The translations under genes were made by a program, and so were the position numbers. A stretch of DNA of 64,000 nucleotides from a virus. Shown here piece after piece: positions 55,001 to 60,988 of the stretch; the stretch's first letter is position 1; each line of letters opens with the position of its first letter. The notes below the pieces were generated by a model. That model searched no databases, was not told the origin of the DNA, and was given only the letters and a program-made list of their open reading frames with translations. The stretch spans positions 1 through 64,000 of the IMG/VR virus record IMGVR_UViG_3300048035_000135; one strand, 5' to 3'.

Positions 55001-56384
55001 AGAAATCTTCACCCATCTTTAAGTTACCAGAACCACTATAGATTACAAATCCACCTGGCGCTTTACCTAAAGATGCTGAGGTTTGTCCATCAAATCCAAC
55101 TGAACGGATGAATCCACTACTAGCACCACCAATCTCAATACCAGTTCCCAATGTGTTTGATATATAGATAGAACCACTAATTAAGTTTTCAGAACCACCA
55201 ATGTAAACATTATCACCATCAAACACAAATGGTTTAGATAGTGTTTGGGTTCTTGATATACTACCTTCAGAGTTTAGATATAATAATTTTAATATCTTAG
55301 GGTCTTTTAAGTTTTTAGATGGTATCGGTACTTTGATACTTGCTGAAGAACTGAATGGAACTTCTACTTCATTTAATAATTCAAAATCACCTGGCAATCC
55401 ATCAGATTTATGTAATATTTTTATTTTATCAACAACACCAGTTATAGGGTCTATGTTGTTTAAAGTTATGTTTGCAAAGTTTCGTTTGTTCTCTGTATTT
55501 ACATTTGAACCAGTTTGAATATATTCAATTTTATAATCAGCTTCACTTACAAAATCAAATGTATGAGTTAAATCTGCTCTATCGCTAAATGATGTTGTAA
55601 AGTTTGTAGTTGGTTTTAATACTTTATTCGTTAATACTTCTTTAATAGATGAACTAAAGAATGTAGAACTTAATGGGTTTTCAATATTAGATATTGGTTC
55701 GGCTGGTTTGGTGAAGTTATTTAGTATGATAGAACCACCAACCATCTCACCATTCAATGTACCTGAATCTTTGATTTCTATTATGGGAGTTTCCCCTTTA
55801 AATATGTATTGTACTTTACCTGTTTGGCTTGTTAAATTTAAACCATCTCCTGATTGAGGTTGGTTTTGGTATGCTTCAACACTTTGAGAAACTATTAATG
55901 AAGGAATTACATTAGGGTCAAAAATAATTTCAGATGTATTATCTCGTTCCCTATCAACAGTAACAGTAGTTTGCCACTTTACATTTAATTTACCTCTATG
56001 TTTTTGTGGTAATGGGTTTCCATCCATATCCACATTAGCAATACCCACTAATGTAATTGTAGCTTCACCATTTGGAGTGTTATCTTCACCTTTGTCGTGA
56101 TAAACCCAAATAGATATAACCCTACTTTTATCGTTTTCTAAGTAATCAGGTATCTCATAGTATATAGGATTCCCATTAGAATCTCTAACATCAACATAAA
56201 CTTGAGTACCAGGTACCAAATTTGTTGGATGCGCAGTAATTCTTAAAAGGTTTTTACCTTTCTGTAAAACTTGTGGTACGTCAGAAACTCTAAAATACTT
56301 TGTTGATTTTGGCGTATTATCAACAATGTATGTTTGTATATCTGTTACGTTATCTCGTACCGAACTTTTATAAACTAAGGACAT
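46020..56384 (-). CDS. Giant modular tail adhesin, 3454 aa
   Basis: Largest gene of the window. Residues 1-230 are a conserved attachment region with fibronectin-like strands. Residues about 400-560 hold fibre modules (KFFIGTENTQFISGSDGAIE) repeated near 2600 (KFFVGNTNTQFISGSNGVIE). Residues about 990-2600 carry a series of Ig-like modules of about 235 residues joined by short collagen-like links (KQGQDGD, GDDGDDGTPG). One copy has an extra domain and the last contains an inserted carbohydrate-binding-like module near 2290-2480. Near 2830-3080 is a lectin-like jelly roll, followed by further modules (GTIGGLTIGSNSIES) and a C-terminal tip domain. GGAG site; late-type element at 56416. Confidence 0.8.
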   Translation of the reverse strand: MSLVYKSSVRDNVTDIQTYIVDNTPKSTKYFRVSDVPQVLQKGKNLLRITAHPTNLVPGTQVYVDVRDSNGNPIYYEIPDYLENDKSRVISIWVYHDKGEDNTPNGEATITLVGIANVDMDGNPLPQKHRGKLNVKWQTTVTVDRERDNTSEIIFDPNVIPSLIVSQSVEAYQNQPQSGDGLNLTSQTGKVQYIFKGETPIIEIKDSGTLNGEMVGGSIILNNFTKPAEPISNIENPLSSTFFSSSIKEVLTNKVLKPTTNFTTSFSDRADLTHTFDFVSEADYKIEYIQTGSNVNTENKRNFANITLNNIDPITGVVDKIKILHKSDGLPGDFELLNEVEVPFSSSASIKVPIPSKNLKDPKILKLLYLNSEGSISRTQTLSKPFVFDGDNVYIGGSENLISGSIYISNTLGTGIEIGGASSGFIRSVGFDGQTSASLGKAPGGFVIYSGSGNLKMGEDFLNGVGMQFIGDNDARHLIFTTDDGGLLDVKTDKFFIGTENTQFISGSDGAIEISSSIFHLNPSANGGAGSLVIGANATINADLTVDNLRTPASIGGVASTETNSSSSIKADGFARFVSASIGGWGITTSSIEGGNLLMKPEGILQTRDFASGLKGWKISSEGNGTAEFENIRIRGTLRTTTFEKESVNAVGGQLWVANATTITGSITATDTTMSVKNASGFSAGEILLAKKVDNTGFQTEYLLLESASVEGDNSNEDETFGRIYVQRAYGSGQQGDFVGDLASSAQAYEDGQVVVSTGKLNTGYIKMNANPNDTATPFIDIVERTGSGLYDVALKARLGDLSGLANSTYVFGNPNPGFGLATDNVFLQGGIIARTGSIGGINMDDGKLFTGAGNYNNSNTGFYVDSGSNFSLGNKLSWNPSTSTLTIVGQLNFADGTSVETAIENIATGSAGRTVELSADKYVITFDSDGNEDPAAQSITLTATAQNFGSDTVYYEFYKDSTLQGSRSTTNTFTVDTVAEKPTASTPKTYEVKTFTGSSGGTSLTADSLTLFGIQPGSDGTEGQDAVTTFLTNEAHTLPLSSSGVIQSYAGANTQIKVFEGITDSTSNYTYTESSPSYMTVVSSSNTFTITNTTTPHSGSVTITAVSESVSLSKIMSVGVSRQGDDGDDGTPGANAKTLSITADSQVFAFVSASATNPEDNTIELFINQQNLGETITASDVTMVDTDGGSLTVPTFAPTTLLNSTGVISGSLVFGTNTPNGSNKNKFPITISVSKNGLTDSFKVFALDGGADGEAGADSVQVILSNESHTLAAQPDGTVISFSGAETDITVFEGITDKTSAYTISRTNGSGVSTNLIGDSGTYSSGDSNASVVVTGMTEDSGSVTIGIASGSIAIDKVMSLTKAKQGQDGDKFADTSITTTINLTTLQRDDTLTFTADTGLAWTAGLTAVLSYDSSNFVNGTVNSYNSANGAMSLNVDTITGGGTQTTWSLNVGGVAGPQGLSGANAKNIVASVDSQVFSFLSASDNTAEPTSVIFSFNQQNLNNATIGSGDITITGADGTNITNFSLDNNDVDSNFSGIVSGSLSFSAATNSGGLGSDKDKLPVTISATKDGLTDSIKVFKVEGGTAGSDGTDAVTAFLTNEAHTFASDNDGNIVSFNGAFTDMEVFEGLTNVTSNYVISSSFGDGTASDSNNRVTISALSHDSGSVKITATSGSGGAQVQLVKTMSLSKSKQGAAGLPGDSAKMLTITSDSPVFSFASASSSTAIDDTIELIINQQNLSATVDVNDIVIKDKSGNPLTDPTLAPSSLNNNTGLVSGSITFSGTVSGDKTKLPLEITVTQDGLEDSLKIFKVEGGTGGTDGTDAINGFLSNESHTFPADSNGNIASFVGGTTTMSVFEGVTDRTSIYTYSKSDGTGVTSALGTGATKNVLTISALGHDSGSVDITATSGSGGGQVSITKTMSLTKARQGSDGSDGTAAKLLIGSLNSQVFAFEDSTSNTADPLSIEFSFQQQNLSGSLGFLTIGSSDIDVRDVNNDSITGFGFDNNDVTNGTGIVSGSITFASSPSAGGVGGNTAKLPITITATKDGLSDSVKIFKVVGGADGAAGTNAVTALLTNDSHTLPVSSSGNVISFAGANTEMIVFEGTSDRSSNYTFERTAPSHMTTTKVNGTITLTASTTPFTGSIVITAESGSGGGQVQLSKTMSISQALQGDDGDDGTPGSSAKLVTLTSDSQVFTFASASVTTPDDNTIELFFNQQNLNGTIGASDVTITDGTGATHTVPTLAPSSLTDGTGIVSGSLVFSTNTPTNKTKFPITISVTKDGVSDSTKIFTLDGGADGTDGADGSGGLTVILSNESHTIGADSDGTVPSGGFVGAETDVTIFEGVTDKTTEYFTHGVPSTGVTIDNDFNSFNSSSLNVTAMGHDSGSVTITSISGGVPHTGWGANAGENWSTNQFVTNGTGDINGTDNDWYLVDNPDTINVGTGDGELRNNYVEFGNDADNDRAWIVGKDIVAYDDTKTYYVEARFKRVAGSGLVYIGVNGWSNETTKRNSSGTNSFSSQHYIGAAGFSFGDGEGTDWVTKRGYFSGHGTSAGTNSGEAPDINNPKNIHTNAAYISPLFISSHPDESGIVRLDYIEIKEVKDGSGNLSAGTVKVDKTMSLSKSKQGAQGQQGDNNQDFSYLDASLSGIGPIGSPGLLMNSQVFGFHNGIQGTDGLLSDFTSFLDSSGNFYLGGNGSGMSGSAATSGYLAWNNTDRSLLISGSNVNIEVDKFFVGNTNTQFISGSNGVIEISGSNFHLDSAGNVSMSGTVNASAGSIGGFTISNTSIDSTNGNLRLKSNGEMTGSAIHLTGGDIAGIKFDSGKIFTGVGNYSKADTPLYIGDNGDFSLTNAFAWDAGNSTLNITGNVTVTNPEDFAASTFDQLFGQAVDSTLRWRIQNLTENKIPSTAGQVGYNRYQGSNANGWTKGIVTRKPFQRSTNTTAVWDVLVNDGGGGSSRGTTTEGVYVFIGFTDIDSDLDLTTADSYNHIGHGVYLTSVQDSSQYYNDVRVIENGSILNANTVDWESNSIGYTGGPKEGNVPWVTGTDTKLRIEITLKSDGGATYRIFVNSDFSTPAWSYDTNTSYGGLNTNEDYFPAMLLYHDTGGKQIGIESFNVNGTPKTTTLSGNAISTGRIDSTNVSPTAGSRIDLDAGTFFLGGTGSNSKLSWNGTKLEVDGTVNANDGTIGGLTIGSNSIESSTNLASPDSSPAFELNSSGEISGSNLYVRKVAGGVVYKIFDTEIGLIEAKNIGRQVVNDGDLYYMTDRDSSTMILMKQWYFHLLPYETRLTISGMSAVGSFSTTTGMHANADFALQLDYLKRTSANQYYTATDIPDSPMGVYYVTGDTHGVWKRVNSDITNSGFDLNGADDVFKTRFRVGSSVISYTIPEEAQSQYCRVQLFMNLALDGSSGGGIQATRCGAYFKGLDIIATRPLSQTSMGSTAATLVSAENFPSA
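48470..53360 (-). repeat. Tandem Ig-like modules with collagen-like linkers
   Basis: Repeats of about 710-740 bp, with one enlarged to about 980 bp. The linkers lie near 53000, 52280, 51300, 50590, 49860 and 48500 and encode QG-DDGDDGTPG-type sequence. Each unit repeats D(S)QVF-F-SAS, INQQNL, GIVSGS, TKDGL-DS-KIF, LSNESHT, VFEG-TD and HDSGSV. Confidence 0.85.
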
Positions 56385-56414
56385 TCATTACTCCCATATA
56401 TTTCTTTACTATAA

Positions 56415-59400
56415 CTATAAATATCTAATTGATGAAAATCCACCTAATTTTGTAATATCTATAATTTGGTCTACCATATCTCTCGTTTTATCAATGTGAG
56501 ATATAGTAACTATGAAATCAAATTGATTCTTCAGGTAATCAAATAATAAATATAAAGAATTAAAGTTATCAGTATCTAATGAACCAAACCCCTCATCAAT
56601 TGCGATAAAGTTTGGACGGGGTAAATTTGATACATTTACCAATGCCGTTCTGATGGCTACTGATGAAATAAACTTTTCCATCCCACTAGTCAATTCTAAT
56701 GGCCAATATTCTTCAGTTCCATATGCAATATATGAATTAATATTCTTACCATCTGTATTTAGAAGGATTTGGAAATCTACAATTGGTTGTAATATATTAT
56801 TAATCTCTACTTCTAATTTAGGAAGTATCTCTGAGATTAATTCATATGGGATTCCATCTCTTCTAACACATTGTAAGTAGTATTCATATCCTTCATACTT
56901 TTGTTCCATCTCTTCTAACTTATCGATAGAATCATTTACAGTTTGTATTACATTCTCTGAAATACGAATATCACCATTGATATCAATTATATCATCATTT
57001 AAGTTAGAAATATCAACATCTAAATTATCTAAAGAATCTTTTGCTTTATCAATTTTTTGTTGTATCTTTGTATTATGCTTTACTGATGCTTTTTGTTCTA
57101 ATGATTTATTTATATTATTTTCTGTTGAATCTAATTTACTTTTTAACTCTGATAGTTCTAAGTTGCAAGATTTATTTGTTAATTGTAATTTTTCTATTTG
57201 ATTAGTTAAATCATCGGATTGTGTTTTCAGTTCTTGAACTGTAACCAACACTTCTCTAACATCGTACTTAAACATTTCCGATTTCATATCGATGATTTCT
57301 TCACTTAATCTATTTGATTTTAGTTTTAACTTTTCGATATCATCAGATAATGTTTTTGATTTTTTAGCGAATGGTGTATTTTGATTCTTTACACAATGTT
57401 CACAATTATCATCAAATGTTAACTGCCCAATTCCTTCTAAATGTTCTTCTTTATGGTCTATATCAGTATTAATAGAATCTAAAGAATGAGTAATCTCTTC
57501 CAATCTGTTAACATAGGATTGGTGTTTTAAGTGATTTTGTTTTAAAAGGTTTAAATCATATGATGTGTATGTTTCATTGACTCTATCTAAATCTTTAGTT
57601 AAAGTTTCAATATCTGTAACATACCCATTACATTCTTTTGATTTATCTACTATTTGTTGTTTTAATTCTTTTTTAAGTTCTCTAAGAGAATTTGTATCTA
57701 TTATTGTATCATCTACAGGTTTTAAATCTGATACTAAATTATCTTTGGTTTCTCTTAACTGATTTCTTTTATCTTTTAACTTAGATAACTTATCATTATG
57801 TTTAATTAGTACCTTTTCATTCTTTTGTAAATCTTCTTTTGCTTCCACTAACTTATCAGTAAAGTTTTGATTCTTATAATCTTTTAGTAAAGCACTTAAC
57901 TCTCTAATCTCATCATTAGCTATTTGATACAATTCTTCAAATACATTCATATCTAAAAATTGAGCAAGAAGTTCTTTCTTCTCTCTTTGTGATTTCTCAA
58001 TGAACCCACCACTATTAGATTGATTAGACATTGCTGTAAGAATGAAATCTTCATACGAACCAACATACTGTCTGATTATAGAGTTTGTATCTCTTCTCTC
58101 TTCACCATTTAGAGATTCAGTAGAACCATCTTCGTTTATCCTATAGAAGTTTACATCAACCTTTACAGTTCCCCTCTTAGGCGATTTCTTACCAACTCTT
58201 TCTATAAAGTAATCAATACCATTAATCTCAAAGTTAAACTTACAATCAAACTTTGATTTAGAATAGTTCAATACATCTAATGCTTTATTTGTACGAGAAC
58301 ACTTATCAAATAAACAGAATGATAGAGCATCCCATAATGATGATTTACCACTAGCGTTTGGGGCAAAGATTCCATATGCTCCTTTCATTTGTGAAAAATC
58401 AACTATGTTGTTTGTACCATATGAAAACATATTAGAGAACTCAAATGTTTTTGGTTTCCATATAATGTTTTTCATTCCGTGAACACCACCCAACTTATTG
58501 TTTATATCTTGATTGATGTTTCGTATCACTTCCATTTGTTCATCAGCGATGATGTACTTATCCGATAGATACTTTTCCATCATTTTATTTTGGAAACCAA
58601 TATCTCTTACGTTTTGTAATGTAATGTTTGAATCACCAATAGAATCTTTTCTATCTGATAATACTTTTTGAATCGTTAGTTCTTGTACTTTTCTACCAAT
58701 CTTAACCTCTGATATAATTTTCTTTAGTTGTGATTGAGTTGTATCTTTTACTCTAACTCTCATACGAGGTTTGTTAGGTATCGTTGGATTACCTATCAAC
58801 TTACCATTGTCAACATCTAAGGTTACATATCCATAATCGTTATGAATCGGAACAAACTCTGATTCTTTGGTTTCAACATCCCATACCAAAATACCATGCT
58901 CAGGATATTTAGCTTCGGCATGATTCTGCATAATCGTAGAACCACAATACTTAATCGTACCCTCATCATTTAGTGATTGATTTGGAACGTGGATATCACC
59001 CAATAGAACTAAATCATATCCATCGAATGAATCTACCTTTACGTTTTTGTTTTCTAATTGAAACCCATATTCTGTTTTTACCTTATCTACAGGAGCATGA
59101 TATAAAGCAATCTTATAATCACCATGCACTTCTTCAGATGGGATAATCTCTTTTACATCACCAAAAACAGATGAGTGTGAAAAGGAAATTCCACCCATTT
59201 TCCAAACTCCATCATCTTTTAGATAATGTAGATTTGAATGATTCAATGCGTTTACGATTGGTGATAATGCATCTAATCTATTTGGATTGTTTAGATTGGC
59301 ATCGTGATTACCTGGTATCATAATTGTTGGTAATAAATCCGATAGGTTTTTTAGAAATGTTTGAGTCATTTCTATAACCTCAGGAGTCATATCCGTTTTT

Positions 59401-59588
59401 GCGTGAACAATATCTCCACATAATACAATGATGGAATCATCAGTCTTTGTAGTGGAAATATAATCATAAAGATGGGAAAATACTTCCCTATATTCTTTAT
59501 GTCTTTTTAAATTTCTGATATGTACATCAGCGATGTGGTAAATCTTTTTGATTGTACCATCATACTTTATTCTCTTCGATTTTCTCAT
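56415..59588 (-). CDS. Fused Mre11-Rad50 nuclease/ATPase (gp47-gp46), 1057 aa
   Basis: Recombination nuclease complex, normally two proteins (T4 gp47 and gp46, SbcD and SbcC), here one chain. Residues 15-340 are the metallophosphatase: DVH (21-23), GDIVHAK (58-64), GNHD (93-96), YHAP near 173 and GDIHVP near 214. Residues about 380-1057 are the Rad50-type ATPase: Walker A APNASGKSS near 412, a long coiled coil with zinc hook CEHC near 731, signature LTSGMEKF near 966 and Walker B FIAIDEGFGSLD near 998. No frameshift is needed to join them. ATGA overlap with the primase gene. Confidence 0.95.
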   Translation of the reverse strand: MRKSKRIKYDGTIKKIYHIADVHIRNLKRHKEYREVFSHLYDYISTTKTDDSIIVLCGDIVHAKTDMTPEVIEMTQTFLKNLSDLLPTIMIPGNHDANLNNPNRLDALSPIVNALNHSNLHYLKDDGVWKMGGISFSHSSVFGDVKEIIPSEEVHGDYKIALYHAPVDKVKTEYGFQLENKNVKVDSFDGYDLVLLGDIHVPNQSLNDEGTIKYCGSTIMQNHAEAKYPEHGILVWDVETKESEFVPIHNDYGYVTLDVDNGKLIGNPTIPNKPRMRVRVKDTTQSQLKKIISEVKIGRKVQELTIQKVLSDRKDSIGDSNITLQNVRDIGFQNKMMEKYLSDKYIIADEQMEVIRNINQDINNKLGGVHGMKNIIWKPKTFEFSNMFSYGTNNIVDFSQMKGAYGIFAPNASGKSSLWDALSFCLFDKCSRTNKALDVLNYSKSKFDCKFNFEINGIDYFIERVGKKSPKRGTVKVDVNFYRINEDGSTESLNGEERRDTNSIIRQYVGSYEDFILTAMSNQSNSGGFIEKSQREKKELLAQFLDMNVFEELYQIANDEIRELSALLKDYKNQNFTDKLVEAKEDLQKNEKVLIKHNDKLSKLKDKRNQLRETKDNLVSDLKPVDDTIIDTNSLRELKKELKQQIVDKSKECNGYVTDIETLTKDLDRVNETYTSYDLNLLKQNHLKHQSYVNRLEEITHSLDSINTDIDHKEEHLEGIGQLTFDDNCEHCVKNQNTPFAKKSKTLSDDIEKLKLKSNRLSEEIIDMKSEMFKYDVREVLVTVQELKTQSDDLTNQIEKLQLTNKSCNLELSELKSKLDSTENNINKSLEQKASVKHNTKIQQKIDKAKDSLDNLDVDISNLNDDIIDINGDIRISENVIQTVNDSIDKLEEMEQKYEGYEYYLQCVRRDGIPYELISEILPKLEVEINNILQPIVDFQILLNTDGKNINSYIAYGTEEYWPLELTSGMEKFISSVAIRTALVNVSNLPRPNFIAIDEGFGSLDTDNFNSLYLLFDYLKNQFDFIVTISHIDKTRDMVDQIIDITKLGGFSSIRYL
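56416..56424 (-). promoter_or_regulatory. Late-type promoter element for giant adhesin
   Basis: Coding strand ATATTTATAG, 31 bases upstream of the adhesin ATG and overlapping the stop codon of the gp46/47 fusion. It separates replication genes from the late adhesin unit. Confidence 0.7.
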
Positions 59589-60517
59589 ACACCTAATAAC
59601 TTATACTCCATTAACTTTCTTAACGAAAGTAATTCGGTATTGCCTATTTCATTATAAATTTTTTCAAAACCTAATTCTGATGGGTCTGAATCTCCCATCT
59701 CAACAATGTGTACATCAATACCATTGTTCATTAATTCTTCTGCAAATCTAAGTGAGTTTTTAAATGCATCTGAATCTAATGCCAAATACACTTTTCTTAC
59801 ACCTTTACTGATTATCTTCTTTTGTAATTCTGATTGTGGTGATTTACCGAATAGTGGAATACTATTCATTCGGATTGCCATAGCATCAAATGCCCCCTCA
59901 CATATAACAATTGGTAAATCCCAATTGATAAACATCTCAAATCCCACAACATCTTTTGATACATTTGGGTTCTTATGTTTAAAACTACTATCGTAAAAAC
60001 TTCTACCCACAAAATAGTTTAACATACCATACTCATCATAAGATGGTACAATTACTTTATGTTTGTACGGGCCTTCTTCACAATAACCTATTTGGTACTT
60101 TATTATCTCTAATGAGGTTACACCCCTTCTATCTAAATAAGACAACGCATGCTTTCTTATAACGGATGTGGAAGGTTTCCATAACGGAATATATTCTTTG
60201 GGTAATTGAACTACCTTAGATTCTTCGGTAGTTACATCAGTTCTGTATCTATATTTTCTACTGAAAATAGAATTATGTTCATCCCAAATCTCTTTAGATA
60301 CTTTAAGTTTTCTAAATAGAGAACGGATTGATTTACCTTTTTCATCAGAAATCCAACAATGCCAAGGGTTATCTGCATTAGAGTTTAACTTAATGTTTAT
60401 CTCTAATTTAGGTTTATGATGGTTCACAAATGGTGACCAAAAGGCATAATTATCACCTGATGTTTTCTTAGCTTTTCCTAAGACAGATTCTAATAAAGAG
60501 AGTAGTCTTTCTTCCAT
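59585..60517 (-). CDS. DnaG/gp61-type primase with degenerate zinc finger, 310 aa
   Basis: Lays RNA primers for lagging-strand synthesis. Start is ATG 60517 (MEERLLSLLESVLGK); earlier in-frame codons would run into the promoter. Residues 25-75 align with the CHC2 zinc-finger domain (FWSPFVNHHKPKLEINIK, then NPWHCWISDEKGKSI), but of the usual four ligands only one Cys remains. TOPRIM motifs follow: VICEGAFDAM near 205 and LALDSDAF near 246. A preceding RNA-polymerase-like part (YLDRRGVTSLEIIKYQIGYC) is normal. It is followed by the gp46/47 fusion. Length is close to T4 gp61 (342). Confidence 0.87.
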   Translation of the reverse strand: MEERLLSLLESVLGKAKKTSGDNYAFWSPFVNHHKPKLEINIKLNSNADNPWHCWISDEKGKSIRSLFRKLKVSKEIWDEHNSIFSRKYRYRTDVTTEESKVVQLPKEYIPLWKPSTSVIRKHALSYLDRRGVTSLEIIKYQIGYCEEGPYKHKVIVPSYDEYGMLNYFVGRSFYDSSFKHKNPNVSKDVVGFEMFINWDLPIVICEGAFDAMAIRMNSIPLFGKSPQSELQKKIISKGVRKVYLALDSDAFKNSLRFAEELMNNGIDVHIVEMGDSDPSELGFEKIYNEIGNTELLSLRKLMEYKLLGV

Positions 60518-60524
60518 ATTAAAG

Positions 60525-60556
60525 TAAATATACAAAAAATATTTGAATTATCCAAA
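60525..60556 (-). promoter_or_regulatory. Bacteroidota-type promoter for primase
   Basis: On the minus strand TTTG (60556-60553), 20 bases, then TATATTTA (60532-60525). Same spacing and spacer pattern as at 315-346 and 802-833. Transcription would start almost at the primase ATG (60517), giving a leaderless or near-leaderless mRNA. Confidence 0.65.
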
Positions 60557-60973
60557 AAATTTCTTAGTTGGTTTTTCATCTATCCATTCTTGTGGGATTT
60601 CTTTCTTTGCCCATTTGAATCCGTTCTTCTCACACCATTGTGCATATGTGGTTTTAGAACCTTTGTATATTTTACCATTTGGGGATTGTAATACGAACCT
60701 TAAATCCATATCAGGATTTTGTTCTTTGATTAATAAATGCTTCTTTCTATCTTCGGGTAAAAACCATCCTTTAGATTCTATATAAATATCGTTAGGTAAT
60801 CTAAAATCGGGTTTGTAAGAATGAGTAGTTGCTGGAATTGTATAGGATACTTCGTGCTCTTCGTATTCACCATCAATACCTTGTGCTTTAAGTTGTTCAT
60901 CTATGCGAGTTTCCAACCCACTTTTGTGTCCCTTCATCTTTTGGATGTGAGACCAATTTCCTTTTTTATTCAT
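60548..60973 (-). CDS. T7 endonuclease I-like Holliday junction resolvase, 141 aa
   Basis: Cuts four-way junctions before packaging. The sequence follows T7 gp3 closely: SGLETRIDEQL, VSYTIPATTHSYKPDFRLP, YIESKGWFLPEDRKKHLLIKEQ-type blocks and IPQEWI near the end. Catalytic residues E21, D56, E66 and K68 correspond to T7 E20, D55, E65 and K67. Length is close to T7's 149. T4 itself uses endonuclease VII (gp49), so this is a podovirus-type enzyme in a T4-like genome. Weak ribosome binding site; lies upstream of the primase. Confidence 0.95.
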   Translation of the reverse strand: MNKKGNWSHIQKMKGHKSGLETRIDEQLKAQGIDGEYEEHEVSYTIPATTHSYKPDFRLPNDIYIESKGWFLPEDRKKHLLIKEQNPDMDLRFVLQSPNGKIYKGSKTTYAQWCEKNGFKWAKKEIPQEWIDEKPTKKFFG

Positions 60974-60988
60974 AACTTATTCTTTTTT

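Noticed and set aside
9777-56424. Reading the TATAAATA elements as classical T4 late promoters directing plus-strand transcription
   Set aside because: They would point away from every supported gene; their constant placement 20-75 bases before minus-strand starts favours use on the minus strand. Left open as a test in the findings.
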